A stretch of 64,000 nucleotides of DNA from Elysia crispata (GCA_033675545.1 JAWDGP010005712.1:106001-170000); one strand, 5' to 3'. Counted from the first letter of the stretch, positions 19,703-46,108 are shown. A program made the numbers and translations. The notes: generated by a model from the letters alone, not told the origin.

Positions 19703-21484
19703 ATGGAGGGAGCATCTTCATGGCTGCAGCAGTATTACAATGCCATGTCCTGTGGCATGGAACGCCTCTACACCTCAGGTGCTCACTCAGACACCACCAT
19801 CATGGTAGGTGACAGGACATTCCACTGTCACCGCGTCATTTTGTGTGCCATCTCTCCTTACTTTGATGCCATGTTCTCTTCTGGTATGAAGGAAAGTGTT
19901 TCTGGTGTGGTGAAAATAGAGGGAACTGATGCTGCTGTGTTTGAGGCCATTCTAAACTACATCTACAAAGGTGCGGACACAGTTAATGAAGCCAATGCTG
20001 AGGCTATTTTAAAGGCTGCATGCTTGCTCCAAATGGAGTGCCTGCAGAAGAGATGTGAGGAATTCATTTGCAAGACACTTAGCATCAACAACTGCTTTGA
20101 TCGCTGGCGTCTGGCCCTGTGGCACTGTAGCACTCACCTCAAGCAACAATCTTGGCGGTTCATCATGGTCAATTTTGTGAAGATTACTCAGCAGGATTAT
20201 TGGCCCTCCTTGGAGAAAGATGAGTTAATCTCAGTCATCAAAGAAGATGATCTTGCTTGTCCAAGTGAAGAGTTTGTTGTTGAAGCTGTGCTGCGCTGGG
20301 TACAGCATGATCAAGCTTCTAGAGGATCTCTGCTTGCTGATATCTTTCCCTACTTACGCTTGCCTATAACCAAGCCCCAATTTTTAGTTGATATCGTGAG
20401 AAAGTACCCTTGTGTGAAAGAGCACACAGAAGTTCATATGTACATAGATCATGCTAAGAACTATCAACTTTTGCCTGCTCATCGTCATGACTCTAGCAGC
20501 CCTGTCACTTCCTACAGAACAACATCACCATATGAAGACATCCTTGTGGTCATATCAGGTGGAGAGTCACCACGGCCACCTTATGTAAGATCGAAAAATG
20601 TTCTTGCATTTGGATTCAACAGTCGCAAATGGTTCCGTTTAGCACCCTTGCCATATGATCCAGGCATTGAGTTTGCCACATGTGTTCATAATAACGACAT
20701 CTTTGTTACTGGTGGAGGACTTCACAAATCATGCTTTCTGAGATTTAGAGCCAAGAAAGACAAGTGGTCTCAGTGTCGTGCTAAGTTGAAGAATGGCAGG
20801 CGCCGTCATGCAATGGCAGCATGTGGAAACAAAATCTATGCAATAGGAGGCTACAACAGTGAACTTGAGCCTGGTTCAAAAGTTCAAAGCTCTATAGAAG
20901 AGTTTGAGCTTGGCTGCAGCGAGTGGGTGGAGGTTGGGAATCTGCTGACCCCTGTCAGCTCCATCTCGGCCTCAGCAACAAAGGATAAAATTCTGGTGTT
21001 TGGTGGAGAAACCAATGACCGCAATGATACTGCATCTGTGCAGTGCTTTGACACCCAGACTCATGCAACAAGCATCATTACTCAGCTGCCCTTGGCGTGC
21101 AAGCTGACGCGAGCAACCGTGTGCAACAACTGTACCTACATTATCCTCTATAATGGAAAGATTGTACAGTTTGACCATCGCACCAGTCTGGTGAAAGTGA
21201 TGGGGCACATCCAGAACTTTGACTGTGTGCACTATGGGCTGGTCCACCGTCGAGGCTGCTTGCTGCTGATGGGTGGCCAGCGAATCATCCCTGGACCACA
21301 GCCAGTGCGTGCGCTGGTTGACTCTATGCTGCTTTATGATGTTCGCAATCAGAGAGTTATCATGCTTAATGATCGCATCCCCTCACCACGCCTTGTAGAT
21401 AGCTGTGCGAAGATAACAATTGAGAAAAAGTTCTTGGTGACAGAGTATACTGACCCACTGCCATCTTCAACTTCGACTACATAG
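19703..21484 (+). CDS. Kelch-like protein (BTB-BACK-Kelch), probable CUL3 adaptor, KLHL24/KLHL6-like group
   Basis: 593 residues in one uninterrupted exon. The BTB domain spans about residues 28-127 (HSDTTIMVGDRTFHCHRVIL, SPYFDAMFSSGMKES), followed by a BACK domain at about 132-240 (LRWVQHD, FPYLRLP). A linker leads to six Kelch-type blades from about 278. Blade-closing Gly-Gly pairs are visible in VISGGE, VTGGG, AIGGYN, VFGGE and LMGGQ; one blade (around YIILYNGK) has lost its pair. Such proteins normally use BTB-BACK to bind Cullin-3 and the propeller to recruit substrates for ubiquitination. Linker and blade phrases (the I-VVxxGG strand, GRxRHxMA, SSxxS) recall KLHL24/KLHL6, but the subfamily and the substrate are uncertain. 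Its intronless CDS contrasts with its intron-rich neighbours. Confidence 0.93.
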   Translation: MEGASSWLQQYYNAMSCGMERLYTSGAHSDTTIMVGDRTFHCHRVILCAISPYFDAMFSSGMKESVSGVVKIEGTDAAVFEAILNYIYKGADTVNEANAEAILKAACLLQMECLQKRCEEFICKTLSINNCFDRWRLALWHCSTHLKQQSWRFIMVNFVKITQQDYWPSLEKDELISVIKEDDLACPSEEFVVEAVLRWVQHDQASRGSLLADIFPYLRLPITKPQFLVDIVRKYPCVKEHTEVHMYIDHAKNYQLLPAHRHDSSSPVTSYRTTSPYEDILVVISGGESPRPPYVRSKNVLAFGFNSRKWFRLAPLPYDPGIEFATCVHNNDIFVTGGGLHKSCFLRFRAKKDKWSQCRAKLKNGRRRHAMAACGNKIYAIGGYNSELEPGSKVQSSIEEFELGCSEWVEVGNLLTPVSSISASATKDKILVFGGETNDRNDTASVQCFDTQTHATSIITQLPLACKLTRATVCNNCTYIILYNGKIVQFDHRTSLVKVMGHIQNFDCVHYGLVHRRGCLLLMGGQRIIPGPQPVRALVDSMLLYDVRNQRVIMLNDRIPSPRLVDSCAKITIEKKFLVTEYTDPLPSSTSTT

Positions 21485-24400
21485 CTTTTTTTTTTCATTT
21501 TTTTTTTTTGGCTGCTACATAAATCCATACACTGCATGTCAAAAGTACAGGTATGATGTGTATGCTTTTCTCCACTGACAAATAATCTATTTCACACACA
21601 ATATTTTTTTTTGCAATATGAGGTGAGAAAAAGCACCATTTAAACATCCTACCATTTTGTGCATGACAATTAATATTGCATCTCTTACAGGAAAACAGGT
21701 TTATTATAGATTTAAGTCTTAATTTTATGTTGAAAAGGATATTATTAATAACCTTTGGCTTTTGTTACTAGAAATTTCCAAATGAACCCGGCCATTTTAC
21801 TTGGATATATTGTTGTTTTGTTCATATTTGTTTTGGTTATACATGTACTTTCTTTTGCAAATAATTTGTCTGTTATTAAAACAAGAGTTATTTAGCCTGT
21901 ACATACAAAGCCTTAACTGTCAGCAATAATTTCATTTTGCGGGATTTTGGTTGGAAAAATTATCAATTTGACTTGAATCAAATGATGTTAATTTTTTTCC
22001 CCCTTTTTTTTAAAGTCAAATATGAAAGTAAAATGATCACACTTCAATTTTTTATTATATGTGTAATTCATTGCAAGATCGTAACAGTTAGTATAACTTA
22101 CGTATAACCAAGTCAGACTTTTTCCAGGCTACCCAAAAACTTCATTATTTTGCATCTATGAAAAAAAAAAATGCTTGAGACAGTGCATTGCCAATTAATT
22201 GTCTAAAAAAGATAAAGGAATTGAGGTCTATAAAATCTGTAACTATTTTGGTAGCACATTCATGTTTATCTCTTGTATTACCCTGAAGGATGTTTGAAAG
22301 ATGTAACTTAGTGTTCAGGAAACTAGAAGGCATCTAAATAAGTTGATCTAAAGAAAGAATGATATGACAAGCATTTAATCATTGAACCGTTTTGATATAC
22401 TAAAAAAATCTGGGGTCATCCTCTTAGAATGAACAGATTCAACCAAAGGTTTAAATTTCCAGTCTTAAGTTTCTTTCTAAAATTTATAAGTTTGGCGAGT
22501 TTTCCTGATTTTTTTTCTCAATGTGTTGCAAGATTTGGCAAATGTTTTTTTTGTTTTTTTTTGTATAATTAGACTTTTGTTGTTGATTCAATTGAACTTA
22601 CATGCATGCTTATGTTTTGTGCTGCCTACCCTTTATTTTGGGTTTCTGTGATGACACTCTGTATTTGAATACAATCATAATCCATAGGGCATTGCAAAGG
22701 TATGTTCCCCCTATAACTTCACCTCTTAAAATACCTTATGATTTTTTTTTGTTTAAGGTTGAATGGTTGCCCAAACTGAAGGACCTGTTCTTAATTCATG
22801 AAATCTTAGTCAATGGAAAGTCTTTCCAACCAACTTAAAAGAAGGAGAGCGAAAACTGAAATCCTTTATCCAACTTCATCCCATAACTTCATTTTCTTAT
22901 AAATGCATTATTTATCTAACCTTTTTGCCTCATTTTATATTAAAGAGACAAAATATTTGTACAGAAAAACAAAAGGATGTCAAAAAGTCTGACGTCTTGA
23001 GAATTGAATAGAATGATTACCTCTCTCTATATATAGGGACATCAAGCTTTTGATACTATTCAAAAAAGAAAGAAACTTTAATAGATTGTCAAGCTGATTT
23101 GTTCACTTTTAGATTTGGATAACAAGATCAATATTTTGGTTACCTGAAGCTTGGGCCAATTATAAAATATTGTGTTGTGTAGTTAGACCTGATAATATTG
23201 ACAGTTAATGAGTTTAATGGTACATATGAGGAATTAATCACACAGTTGGGTATCAGAGCATGAATTATCTTTTCTCTTTCATTTTACCCCTTCACGAAGA
23301 GGGACTTTCTTTACCCGAAGCATAATCTTCCAAAGTATTTCGAAATCAAGGCACCCAGAAGCATTGTTTTTATGAAAGATTGTGCAGCATTTGGGAAGTG
23401 CAAAGTCCAGTCTCTAGTACCCACATCTTGGATGGAGATTTTGCACTGGTTGTCTCCCCAAATCAGAAAATTTACGGGTTTCTTGAAAGGGAGAAATCAA
23501 GTAAGCAGGATTTTAAAATACTGTATATTTTAACTTTGTTCATGATCTTGCATCATGTAATATGTACTATCAGTGGACCTAACTAGTATTAAATTACACA
23601 TTTGTCTCAAATAGAAACTGTGATCTAATCTTTAAGTTTGATATTATTTTGCTATACTTTCTCTGCACAGAATATTATACTGTGATTTATTTTTATTGAC
23701 CACATCAGCTGTTCTTCAGCAATTTTTGTTAGCAACTGATCAGCACCATTTACTATAATAAGAAAACAAAGAATCAAATTCTCAATATAAAATAATGTTG
23801 TCACCATGCACCCTCTTATTGTATGAAACCTCCTTTATATTCACATTGTTTTTTTAATTTGTTTTTGGTTTGTTTTTTTATGTTATCTGGTGTATTAATA
23901 TTTTCAACAAATTTCTCTTAGCTTAACACACTTGAAGCTTTTTATCAATTCTGCGCCCCATGGATATTGATATGAGACTTGTGCGCATTTTTTTTTGTTA
24001 ATGAGGGCACCAGCCATCTTTTATTAAGACTTTCTATTTGTGACATTCAAGCCTTTTTGAAAACGAAAATTACAACTGCTCACAGACTCACTAAAAATTG
24101 ATAAAGCCTTTATCAAGAGTAAATGAATCAGGAAAGAAAGTTGTTGAATTTTTCCATGTTGGACAGTGATATATATTGTTGCAATTTATAGCCATTAATC
24201 TTTCTGTGATCATTATAAATGTTGTTGTCTCTCACTGTTGTTTGTGATTTTTTTTTTAAGAACAAAAGTATAAATGTGATGGATTTTTTTTTTCCTTCAT
24301 CATTCTGTCTGTATAAAGTTTGCCTTTCATAAGATAACGTCATAACAGTTGAATGTTTATATCTGGATCTAACTACCAAACAGTACTGGCTTCAGTATTA

Positions 24401-27400
24401 AAGTGCTTTTATGGTGTTCAAAATGTACTAGAAAACCGATGTTACTCTAGCAATACTGAAAACGCTCTTAAAAAAACTCAATGTAATGATTGTTGGGAAC
24501 ATACATGCTGAAAGTCAGTAGAGAATATTGTTTATTTAATAACTTTTATGAACACTGTGCTTTACGCCTAAAAACATCTTGCCTCTAGAAATAAAGAAAA
24601 TGGCCAATAGAACAATAACCTCTGTCCTGATTATGTGTTCTGAAAATATCTTATCAAAGCGTGGCAGTTGTAATATATATAGGAAAGAAAATAGGTTTAT
24701 TATAGATGTACTGCACAAGTATGTTTATATCTGAATTTCAAAATGGTTGACAGTTCTGGTTTTTTTATCATTTAAAAAGGACTATTGTCATTTCTCCTCC
24801 TGATTTTGAATGAAGATATGACACAAGGCAGTTGCAAGTCTTGCATGCCGCTTTTTTAAAAATTGTTAACAGACAGCTCTCATAAAGTCATTTCCTGGTT
24901 CTAATGCCTATGAGCATTTTCAGATTTTCTTTTTTGTAAATGTTGTAAAGAGCGAAATGTGCTCTTTCTTTTGTACATTAGACAATATTTTAGAAAAGAC
25001 TTTGATAGATTTTTATGCTTCTGGACTTTCTATGGTGCTACACGAGTTCTGAGTCGTTGACCAAGGTCAATGGTAAAGATAATATCAGACTTTTCCCCTT
25101 TTTCACTTTTTGAGGTAGATTTTATTATCATGAAAACAGAAATGATGAATCAATGTTTGGAAGACTATGTTAAGACTGATGCCATTGTTTTTTAGATTTG
25201 CGACATACAGATTTTTTTATATCTTGCAAATTTGTCAAGTGAACTTCTCACTCTTAATGTGAACATTTGTTTAAAAAAAAAAAAAGAATGGATTTTGTGT
25301 AACATTGCACATCAAAATCAAATTTATTCATAGACATAAATGAAGCAAGTGATGGGACCAGTCTAAATCAATTGTTTGAAACAAAGATAAAATGAAACTC
25401 CAAGACATAATATGCCACATCGATATCTTTAAAGCTTATCAATAATGGTGTGTGGAGACTGAAAAAAATCATTTAGGATTTGAAACAATAGGTTAATTTT
25501 TATTTTTTTTTTATCTTTTCATCAGAGAAAATTGAGCTTTAATGAAATGTGCGTCAGAAATATGATCTATAGAAATTAAACCTTATATGAGTACTGATTG
25601 CCCCTTATTTTAACATGTCTGTGACATTTTTTCTACAACTATAAAGCTCAAATTGATGTTGATTGTAGATATAAGTTTGCAAAGTCAAAGAAACTATATA
25701 TATTGAAAAAAATACTCATATATGTGGGCCAATGCTTTTTTAACGGTTTGAAACAATTGTGGCATTTTGATTTTTGAGAATGTCAAATGATTGTCTCCCT
25801 TGCACATGCAACTCATGGACTAACAGAAAAAAGGAAAACAGCTTACTTAGGAAAAGATGAAAATGAAAAAAAGAAAATAAAATAGATTCATCATAGAATG
25901 CACAGAGCACAAGTCTTAACTCATCAATAATTTTGAAGTTATTCTTCAGTCCCAAGTGAACAATTTCTGGGCAGCCCAGCTCTAGGATGGTCACAGTGAC
26001 AGCTATGATGCTGCTGGAAGACCATCAGTGCTAGTTACAAGAGCAGCAATACATCGATGTGATTTCCTAAAACTATGCTATTTTTTTTTCTTTACAGTGG
26101 TTCATGTTGAATTTGGTTTCAATACATTGATGGACAAAGACAAAAAAAATAGAAGAAAGACGACTGAAATTACATCTTTTTTGTTGGCGATTGAATATTC
26201 TGAGCTGTACAATGTATTTCTAAATTATTTCATCGTTTAATGTCGACTGATTCTATCAGAGAAACCTATACTTGCATAATTTATATTTACACATGTTTGA
26301 GGAAAGCTGTAAAATGTACGTGGTGACATTCAATACATAGATCTTACTATTACTAGAAATTGAGTTATCTTCTTTGTTTTTTGTTGTAAATTAAAAAAAA
26401 ATGTGCTGTTTCTTTCTATATCTCTGCTGTTGGAAAACAAGACAAAAGTTGACCTTTGCACTCTCTGCTGTGTTTATCATGATGAATAGATGTCATTGTT
26501 AGTGATGTTGTCTTTTAAATGTTCAGATGAACCAAAGTTCATTTATAATTCAAATTGTTGTTGTTGATTTTGAAATCGGAAATGATTTTAAAGGCTTTGT
26601 TATCAATACATTGCCTGTAGCATTATCAAGAATGTCATGTTTTTCACCAGCTCTGCATGGAAACACATTACATAGTAACTACAGTGTATCATAGTACATG
26701 CGTAACATTAATGACCCAAGCTTGATGGTGATGTGCCACAAGCCACCTGGAGATGAGTTTAGAGCCTCATCTTTTCTGTCGTGCCTGCAGTCGCTTAAGT
26801 TTGATATTCAAGAAGACCTTAATAGCTTTTAGAAGAAGGACTGTGATGGACAACGAACACACAAATCATGATATTGATGAAACTATCATTGATGGAAGAT
26901 AAATGTGACTTTTGTATAGAATCCTTTCTGAATTACTGACGAATTAAGTGTGTGGCCTGACATTCATTGATTAAAGGAGAAAGATTTTGTTTTAAGGAAA
27001 GTCTTTTCACCAGTTAAGACAAGACAACTTAAATGGTTGCTTTCAAGATCAAAATTGTGTATATGGTAAGAAAAAGAGACATTTTGGTGTTTAGAGATCT
27101 TGAACTTGAAGACAAAAAATCCTCGCAAAATTAATATTTTACTATAAAGTCCTTTTTTATTTGAACTAAAGACTAAAAATTATGAGCAGTCAAATTAAAG
27201 ATCGGGGCTTCTTCAAAATCGATGCAAACACACTGCAACTAACGCTATTGATTCCTTTTAGGCTCAGATATTCAGATATATATATATATATATATGGATC
27301 TAACTTTTAGTGACACATATAAAACAGTAGCCTTAATATATGATAAGGTACACCTTAATATGGGTCTAAATCTCTTCCAGCTAAATAAAATCTTGCTCTT

Positions 27401-28025
27401 GACATCTTTCAGTTTATTTAAAATTAACCCAATATCTTCATCCTCATCCTATACATGTAGTTAACAAAAATACCGACTCTACTTGAGTCGCTATATCTGT
27501 TTACTACATGTATAGTTTGAATTCACGCCTGTATTTACAATTAGCCTTTTAACCTGTTCATTTCGCAGTTGATGCTTTATCGCTCGTATTATTTCGTTTA
27601 ACATGAAGCGGCAATATTTCTCTATAGCTTGCAACGCTCATCAGAGGGTAATTGTTTATAAGCTATAGACTCTCACAGTGGCAGGGACTGAACACGACAC
27701 GGCAATGAGAATTGGGGAAATCCGAGAAAGAAGTAAAACTGTCTTTAGTTAAAGGGCCAGATGGACCGGACCCTTAACGAACAGTGCATAGAAAAGTTCT
27801 GTATGTACATGTAGTTTCTTAGCTGCTTCATCAACCCTATATCGTTTAGAATTTGGATTCATTTCAAAGATAAATAAACAACAGCAACGACAGCCACAGC
27901 AGCTGGAAAAAAAAATACTCTATTAAGAATACGCCTGTGCATAATAGTGTTTATTGTCATCAGCAAAGCTTAATGCCATCACCCAATATGTCTTTTGTTT
28001 TGTTTTGTTTTTTAAAGTGTATCAA
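21485..28025. other. Kelch 3' UTR and intergenic sequence, no further gene seen
   Basis: AT-rich, T-tract-rich sequence with only short, unrelated open frames. An AATAAA at 24590-24595 and an ATTAAA near 21876 are possible plus-strand poly(A) signals for the Kelch gene, so the UTR end is unresolved. A short (AT)n lies at about 27277-27295. An imperfect palindrome (AGGGCCAGATGG / ACCGGACCCT) lies near 27753-27778. Confidence 0.5.
27950..27955 (-). terminator. Putative poly(A) signal of the SLC5 gene
   Basis: Minus-strand AATAAA about 70 bp downstream of the SLC5 stop codon. The position is plausible; no cleavage evidence. Confidence 0.45.
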
Positions 28026-39475
<11,450 letters not shown>

Positions 39476-39856
39476 AGTTGGTACTGAACTTTTTTACTGA
39501 CTACCACAAGCGTTCAACACAAGCCGGCAGTAGCAAAAAAAAAATCAGTCTACACTTACAGCAGTTTGAGGCGATGTGAAGAAGACATCTGATTCCGCTG
39601 ACTTTCTTGAGGAATAAATTAAAAAAAAAATATGTAAGGAAAATTCCCTTTCAATGTTTATAAATTCTTTATCGAGAGGTCAATGAACGATATAACCGCC
39701 GCCGCGCTTGGTACATTGTCGTTGTAGCGGAAACTTTCGAACCATTAAGTTTCTTACCCGCCTAGAATTAGGGGTGAGAAATATCCTATGAAGGTTTTAT
39801 TTGAAAGGTAAGAGGTGCTTCCAGGGTGGGGCATCACGCTAACTAAGCAAAAACCA

Positions 39857-39858
<2 letters not shown>

Positions 39859-39947
<89 letters not shown>
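39859..39947. repeat. (GA)n microsatellite
   Basis: About 44 uninterrupted GA units, about 400 bp upstream of the SLC5 start codon. Confidence 0.97.
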
Positions 39948-39949
<2 letters not shown>

Positions 39950-41092
39950 TAAGATGATTTCTATAAGAGACTTCTATACAGCCAGCAGTGTGGAAACTCT
40001 CAAGGTAAACTTAACAACGACATGTAGGTGCTATAGAGCGCCAACCTCCCCAGAATTATTATGATTCAGAGAGAGAGGGACAAACGAGTCTTCAATCAAT
40101 TAAATCCACGTCTTTTCTATTTGGTAATAGTTAGTCTGAAGGATTTTAGTGGGTATAAATCAATAAACATACAGTAAACTGGCGGCAGGCTTTCAGTAGT
40201 GCTAGGCAGACCAGTTTGGTGAAGATTCCTACTTTGTATAATGCTAACATTTTTTTTTTTTTGCGTTGGATGTTAATATTGGCGATCTCTGCTCAATTCA
40301 CGTGAAGCAACTAGAGAGTTTAGAATTAAAAGGTCTTATTTCCTTTCTTAAACACCGAGAACCTTTTGAAACCCATGCAGTTTAGATTATATTCTATTTC
40401 TCTGCCTATGTAGCACTTCTCAGGTACTGTATCGAATGTTTATTAAAGGTGGAGAAAGCAAGCTGCGTAAGATACATGCATTTAAAACCATGGCGCAAGT
40501 GGCTCCGAGAAGTCTTAGAAAACCCTAGACAGACGTAAGGATATTTAAATATTAGTTGTTACTGTCTAAACTTATGAAATATTATGCAAAGAATTCAGCC
40601 AGTGTTGTAATCTTTTAAATAGCGTACACAGAGAAAAGGAGGAAATTTGAACATTGACAAAAGATTAGTCTAAAATATGTTCTGTCCACTGCGCGAACTA
40701 AAGATATTTTTTCTTTGTTTCTACAGGATATGGCGCGTACAATATAGGGACATCACTCAGGTCTGTCTATCATCTTGGAGACAAAGAGCCTCAGCAGAGC
40801 ATAGCACACACCGTGAGTCCCCAACTTTATGTGCCGTAAATGAAATGACTCAAATCTCCACAAATAACTTATGCAGGCAATCCTAAAGATAAGCTTTCCA
40901 ACATTGAGCCATGCCCTGTCCTAGAAACCACCTGCGTGCCATGTCTTTTGTTTAATCCTCAGATAAGACTCAGTTCTGTAAATATATTTGTAAACCTTGA
41001 AGGTTTTCAAATGGGTTAAGTTGCTTTGAAAATTTTTGGTATTCAATACAAAAATCCTATTAAATAACCAATTCATAAATACTGTTAATAAA

Positions 41093-41278
<186 letters not shown>

Positions 41279-44200
41279 AAATTCGAACCCAGGCTGACAT
41301 CTCGGTTAGGATCTTGACAACCAAAGGACTATGCAGTAATATTTGCGTGATTTATATTCAATTAGAGACCTGCATATGATGAAGTGGATCGCTGTATGCT
41401 TCAGTGGTAATGTGCTATGTTCGGCAAAAGACATTTTATTTTCAATGGCAATGCAACATCTATATGAAATCTGGTTAATACTCTGAGGTATCAAAGGGTT
41501 ACAATCCTTTCAGTTACTTTGATTTAACTTAGAATTATTAAATTTTACGTGTCCACGCATCAATGCAGAACTGGTCGTCCGTAACCTGTTTATTCTACCC
41601 TGGCTTATGTCATTTTTTTCCTTGTTTTTCTTCTTCCTCTCTACCTTATCCCTTCCTAAATATCGTAGAACTTAATCCCTCTTTCCTCTCCTTTGCTCCC
41701 TTAGATCATGGGACAGTCTTAATGATAACAGATCATAATGACTCGAGAGAAATAAAATGTAAGCAAATTTATTACCAGATGAAAGAAAAGAAGAAGAAAA
41801 CAAAATTAACCCACAGAAATTCTCTAAAAAATTGCGAACAACTTTAGAGGAAAATTTGAACTGTTGCTTTCTTTTTCTGGTGTTAAAAATGAAGCGTAGA
41901 CCTTTCAAAGCATTAATAGGTTCATGGATCATTATGTTGTGTCTTGCTTGGTCACACATACTTGCTACACTGACAAGCAGACAGACAGACAGAAATTGAC
42001 TAATTGTTGATATCTGCCGCGAACAACTCAAACTTGTTGCGAAAGGTGGAGACAGTCTAAATAAAGACTAACTCTTAAATATCACAGAATGATGTAGGTC
42101 TCAATTTCAGTTTCTGTTCTGGTTTTAGCTGAGGCATGTTTGAAAACAAGGTAAACTTTCGGCTCTATGGAATAGCTGTCAACGGGAATTGTTAAAAATG
42201 AGCTCCAGTAAAGGACATTCAAGGACTTACTTTGCCTTGCTTTTCAGGTCTTTTCCTTCTAGAAAAAAATTGTTTACCACACCGGCCATTGAAATGGTTA
42301 TGGCAAGCAATTGCATAAATTCAAGTTCGAAATTCATGAAAGCTCTAAAGAGCAAAATGCCTTTGACAGTTTCCCAAGCGAGAGCGCTTTTATTCAATCT
42401 CATGTCAAGTATTCTGATCCGAAAACTCGCGTGCAGTTCTTGAAAGGTCTAGGTCAGGAAACCGAGTCGAAACACTCCAAAGAAAATATGAGGTTGATTG
42501 GTTATCACTATATGATTGACTATGGTTGTGGGATTGGTTGATTTATATACTGATTGATCTTAAATCCAACCGATAAAATAACAGCAGGAGTCCACACTGA
42601 CCGGAGCAGCCAAGAGGCGTTACTCAAACACACTGACCTTGGAATCTCGAGGCATGCGGTTCAACCTGGCTTGCCACCAGAGCGCTTCACAGAAATGACA
42701 CAGGGTGCGGGAAACCTATGAACCTGGGTATTTAGATCCCACAGAGCTGTATGAGGGTAAGAGCAAAACCAGTGGAGAGAAATGTTCACACCTCCAGCAG
42801 CTCAAAGCAATTATGCCCAAAGAATTATTATTTCTTTTATGATCAGCTTCCCCATTTAAATGATCCAAAAAACAATAATGTTTATTGCGTTACCAACAAG
42901 AAGCTATCGTGTCATAATTACTTTAAAGTGTCACTTGTAATATCAAAGCTAACTGCAGAAAATCGTATAAAATGTAAATAATTTTTCATATAAGAATTCT
43001 GAATAATTTGCGTAAAAGAAAACTGCGTTATATCTTTAATGTTTTAAGTAAAAGTAGATGTGTTTGAACCAGAAATTCTGCTTTAGATTTTTATTTAGTT
43101 TTTCGTAACTTTAGCTAAGTTGCAAATATAGACATAAAGTTTACACAAACAGTGTATTCTGTGGTATTGATTTTTTCTAAAACTGTGCAACGTTTTATAT
43201 GAGTTATGTAAACATCTATGCCGATTGATTTCGATAACTCGATAACTTGCCCTATTTTTCATGTGGTCAAGCGAAGAGGAAAAGAGAGATTGAGAGAATG
43301 AATTTGAAGATTATGTTTCACTAAAATAGAATTTATGAATTTTTTTTCAAGGTTTTCTTTTTTATTTCTTTCTTTTCCTGACTTATAACATGTCTTCATT
43401 TTGTAGGCAATTTTTTTAATATGTTAAGCAGGGGAAAAAATTAAGAAATATGACTTCGCATATATTACCCTCATGTGGCATAAAACAAGACGGCATAATA
43501 GGCGACCGTAAATAGTGAGTATCCATGGTCAGCTCTCGCCAAGTTGTGCTTTGTTGTAACCTCCCTATCAAGTCAGCGAGAATCAGAGGAGCCATGTTCG
43601 GGGTGATAACCTCGCTAAGTCGGATTACGCAACAAAAGGGAATACTACACAAGAAGTAAAACTCAAGTCATTCAATCTAGACTTTGAGAAGACATATCAC
43701 GAAAAACGTTGGTTACTCATTGACAAATAAGAGAGAAAAACAGTTTTTTGTCTCTCCTGCACAATTTTAATTTTTCACTTAGCGAGGTTGCATCAGGACA
43801 CTGACGCTATGTTATTGGTCATGCTAATGCCTACCGTTAATTGGACAGCCTTCAAGGCGACTTTGTTTAAACCGTATGGTGCTCGTTGCGAGTCTCACAC
43901 CACTGTTCGTACGTGATACAAGAATCTCGGTGAAATAACTAACCCAGATCTGGTCTAGGTTTATAAATAAAATGTTGGAGTAATTAGAATAATCAATTTC
44001 AAACCCCGCTATTCAACCTTGGAGATAAGTTACACATCACCAGCAGAATAATAATGTGTATATGAAAGGCCGACACACAGGCATGTCAAATAATGAGAAT
44101 GTGATGCTACTGAAATTTAAGAATTATGTCCCTATCAAAGAAACTTATCAAAAACTTTTACAGTTTCTTAGATTCTTTCCCTAACAACAAGGGCATTTGA

Positions 44201-46059
44201 AATTGAATGTCGCAGTGGGACTTTTAACAGTTACGAAGCACCGTTAAAAAAAAAATAAATAAATGCAGAGTGCAGCTCCAAAAAGGAAAAAAAGTTAAAC
44301 CCCTTTTTATTTTAATTTTTCGTTCTATAGTTTGTATTTCATATTTATATGTGTGATATCTTGTTCTTTTTTCTGCGCCTAACAGTAAGGTTGTGTACAT
44401 GGTCACTCATGTCTGAAAAGTCGTCAGGTGACCTGGTATCCTAAAACGGAAAATTGAGGGACGTCACTTCTCCCTACTGGTCAGGTTCTATCATTTCTGA
44501 TCTGTTCCTTCTTCCAAGTTCCACTCGGGGTTTACAAAACCCACCAAAAGCAAGGGCGCTCTAAAACCACTGCATCTTTTCTATTCACTTAGCATTATTC
44601 TCTTCTTGTGAGAAAATGCCACTACAGACTGTCTAGAAAAACTACCATGGGTTGTTGGAATAAAATGGTATTGGATTAATTTTCTACGTTCGGACTATTT
44701 ATCGCATTCAACATTATGTGTTGAGTTGTAGGACTGCGTACATTCAGGGCTGGAGTCAAGGCGAGAAAAGTTTGTCAAGAGCGTGGGATCGGAGAGAGGG
44801 GCGTTTTTCCCGGAAAGTGAAACCTATGACAGACATACGAAGGCAATATTTTTAATAAGCCACTATTCATGATGTTTTTAGGGTTTCTATGAGGTAAAAA
44901 CGTACGGAAGATATAGATTCTAAACCTTGGTAAAAGAATGTCACCCACCGAATGTGCTGTCACCAAAGAGGAAGCAGATTCTCACATGCGGTAGCAGAAA
45001 CTTATTGTGTTTGCAGCTCTGTTTAGATGATTGGAGCAGGGTCAGCGACCTTGTAAAGTTTCAAACACGAACTGTACGATGGCCTTGGAGCACGGTATCA
45101 GCTCTTGCGCAAAGAACACGCATTGGAGCGTGGAATCAGTAACTGTCAAAATATATTCGGTAATGTGAAAGGTGGTTTATGTTTGCCTGCCTGGTTGAGC
45201 GCTGTCGACAGTAATCACAGCCTTGTTGAAGTTACTCTGCCACGGTTATACTTGAACTATGTATCTCCCCTTTATGTCTTGCGAGTTTGGACTTCATGAA
45301 TGTTTAAGAGCAATCACCGCTCTGCTTCGTGCGCATGAAAAGGTGGCGTTGATCTAGTTAAAACCCAGATTCTTGACGATTTAAAATAGAAAACGCTCCA
45401 TTGCCCTGCAATGTAGAGAAATACGATTTGGTGAGTGAAGAAAGATGATGTGCGAGGAACAACACTAAAGCCTGTTAGGTGCCTTTATATCAAATAACAA
45501 GCAAAAAAAAAAACCAAACCAAACAAAAATTAAAAAAAAAAAATAACAAACTCAACACAAAAACCATTATCTAACTTCGCACATGCCTTAACCCGCAATC
45601 AAGAAGTATCATGTAAAATATCGACCAAGGACATAAGAGAAAACATGTTGCGCCCCAACGTCTCTTCATCATGGGTTGAGCTTTAACAAAGAATCGAATA
45701 AGGAGATGTTTATACTATGCAAACACAACATATTGCATTAGGAAAGGTGACAGAGAATGGATGCGACAAAACTACAATGAAACCAAAAGAAGACAATCCA
45801 GTATTTCGTGTATTTCCTAGCACGTCACACAGGGCGCCTGTTTGAAAAGAAAATCTAAAACTTTCTGAATGACAAGATTTTTAGGTGGGTGTGTAGATTA
45901 TCGATAAAAGAAAAAAAAATAAACAAACCGATAGACATTGGTTGTTTTCTAGATTCGAATTATCGCATCCAATCGATTAAAATAAAAAGCTCGTGGGTAT
46001 TTGGAAAAATTACATACGCTTCAAAACGTTTGAATTCAAACAAAATATTTTATAACCAT

Positions 46060-46108
46060 GAGAGAGTGAGAGAGAGAGAGCGGGAGAGGGAGAAAGAGAA
46101 AGAGATAG

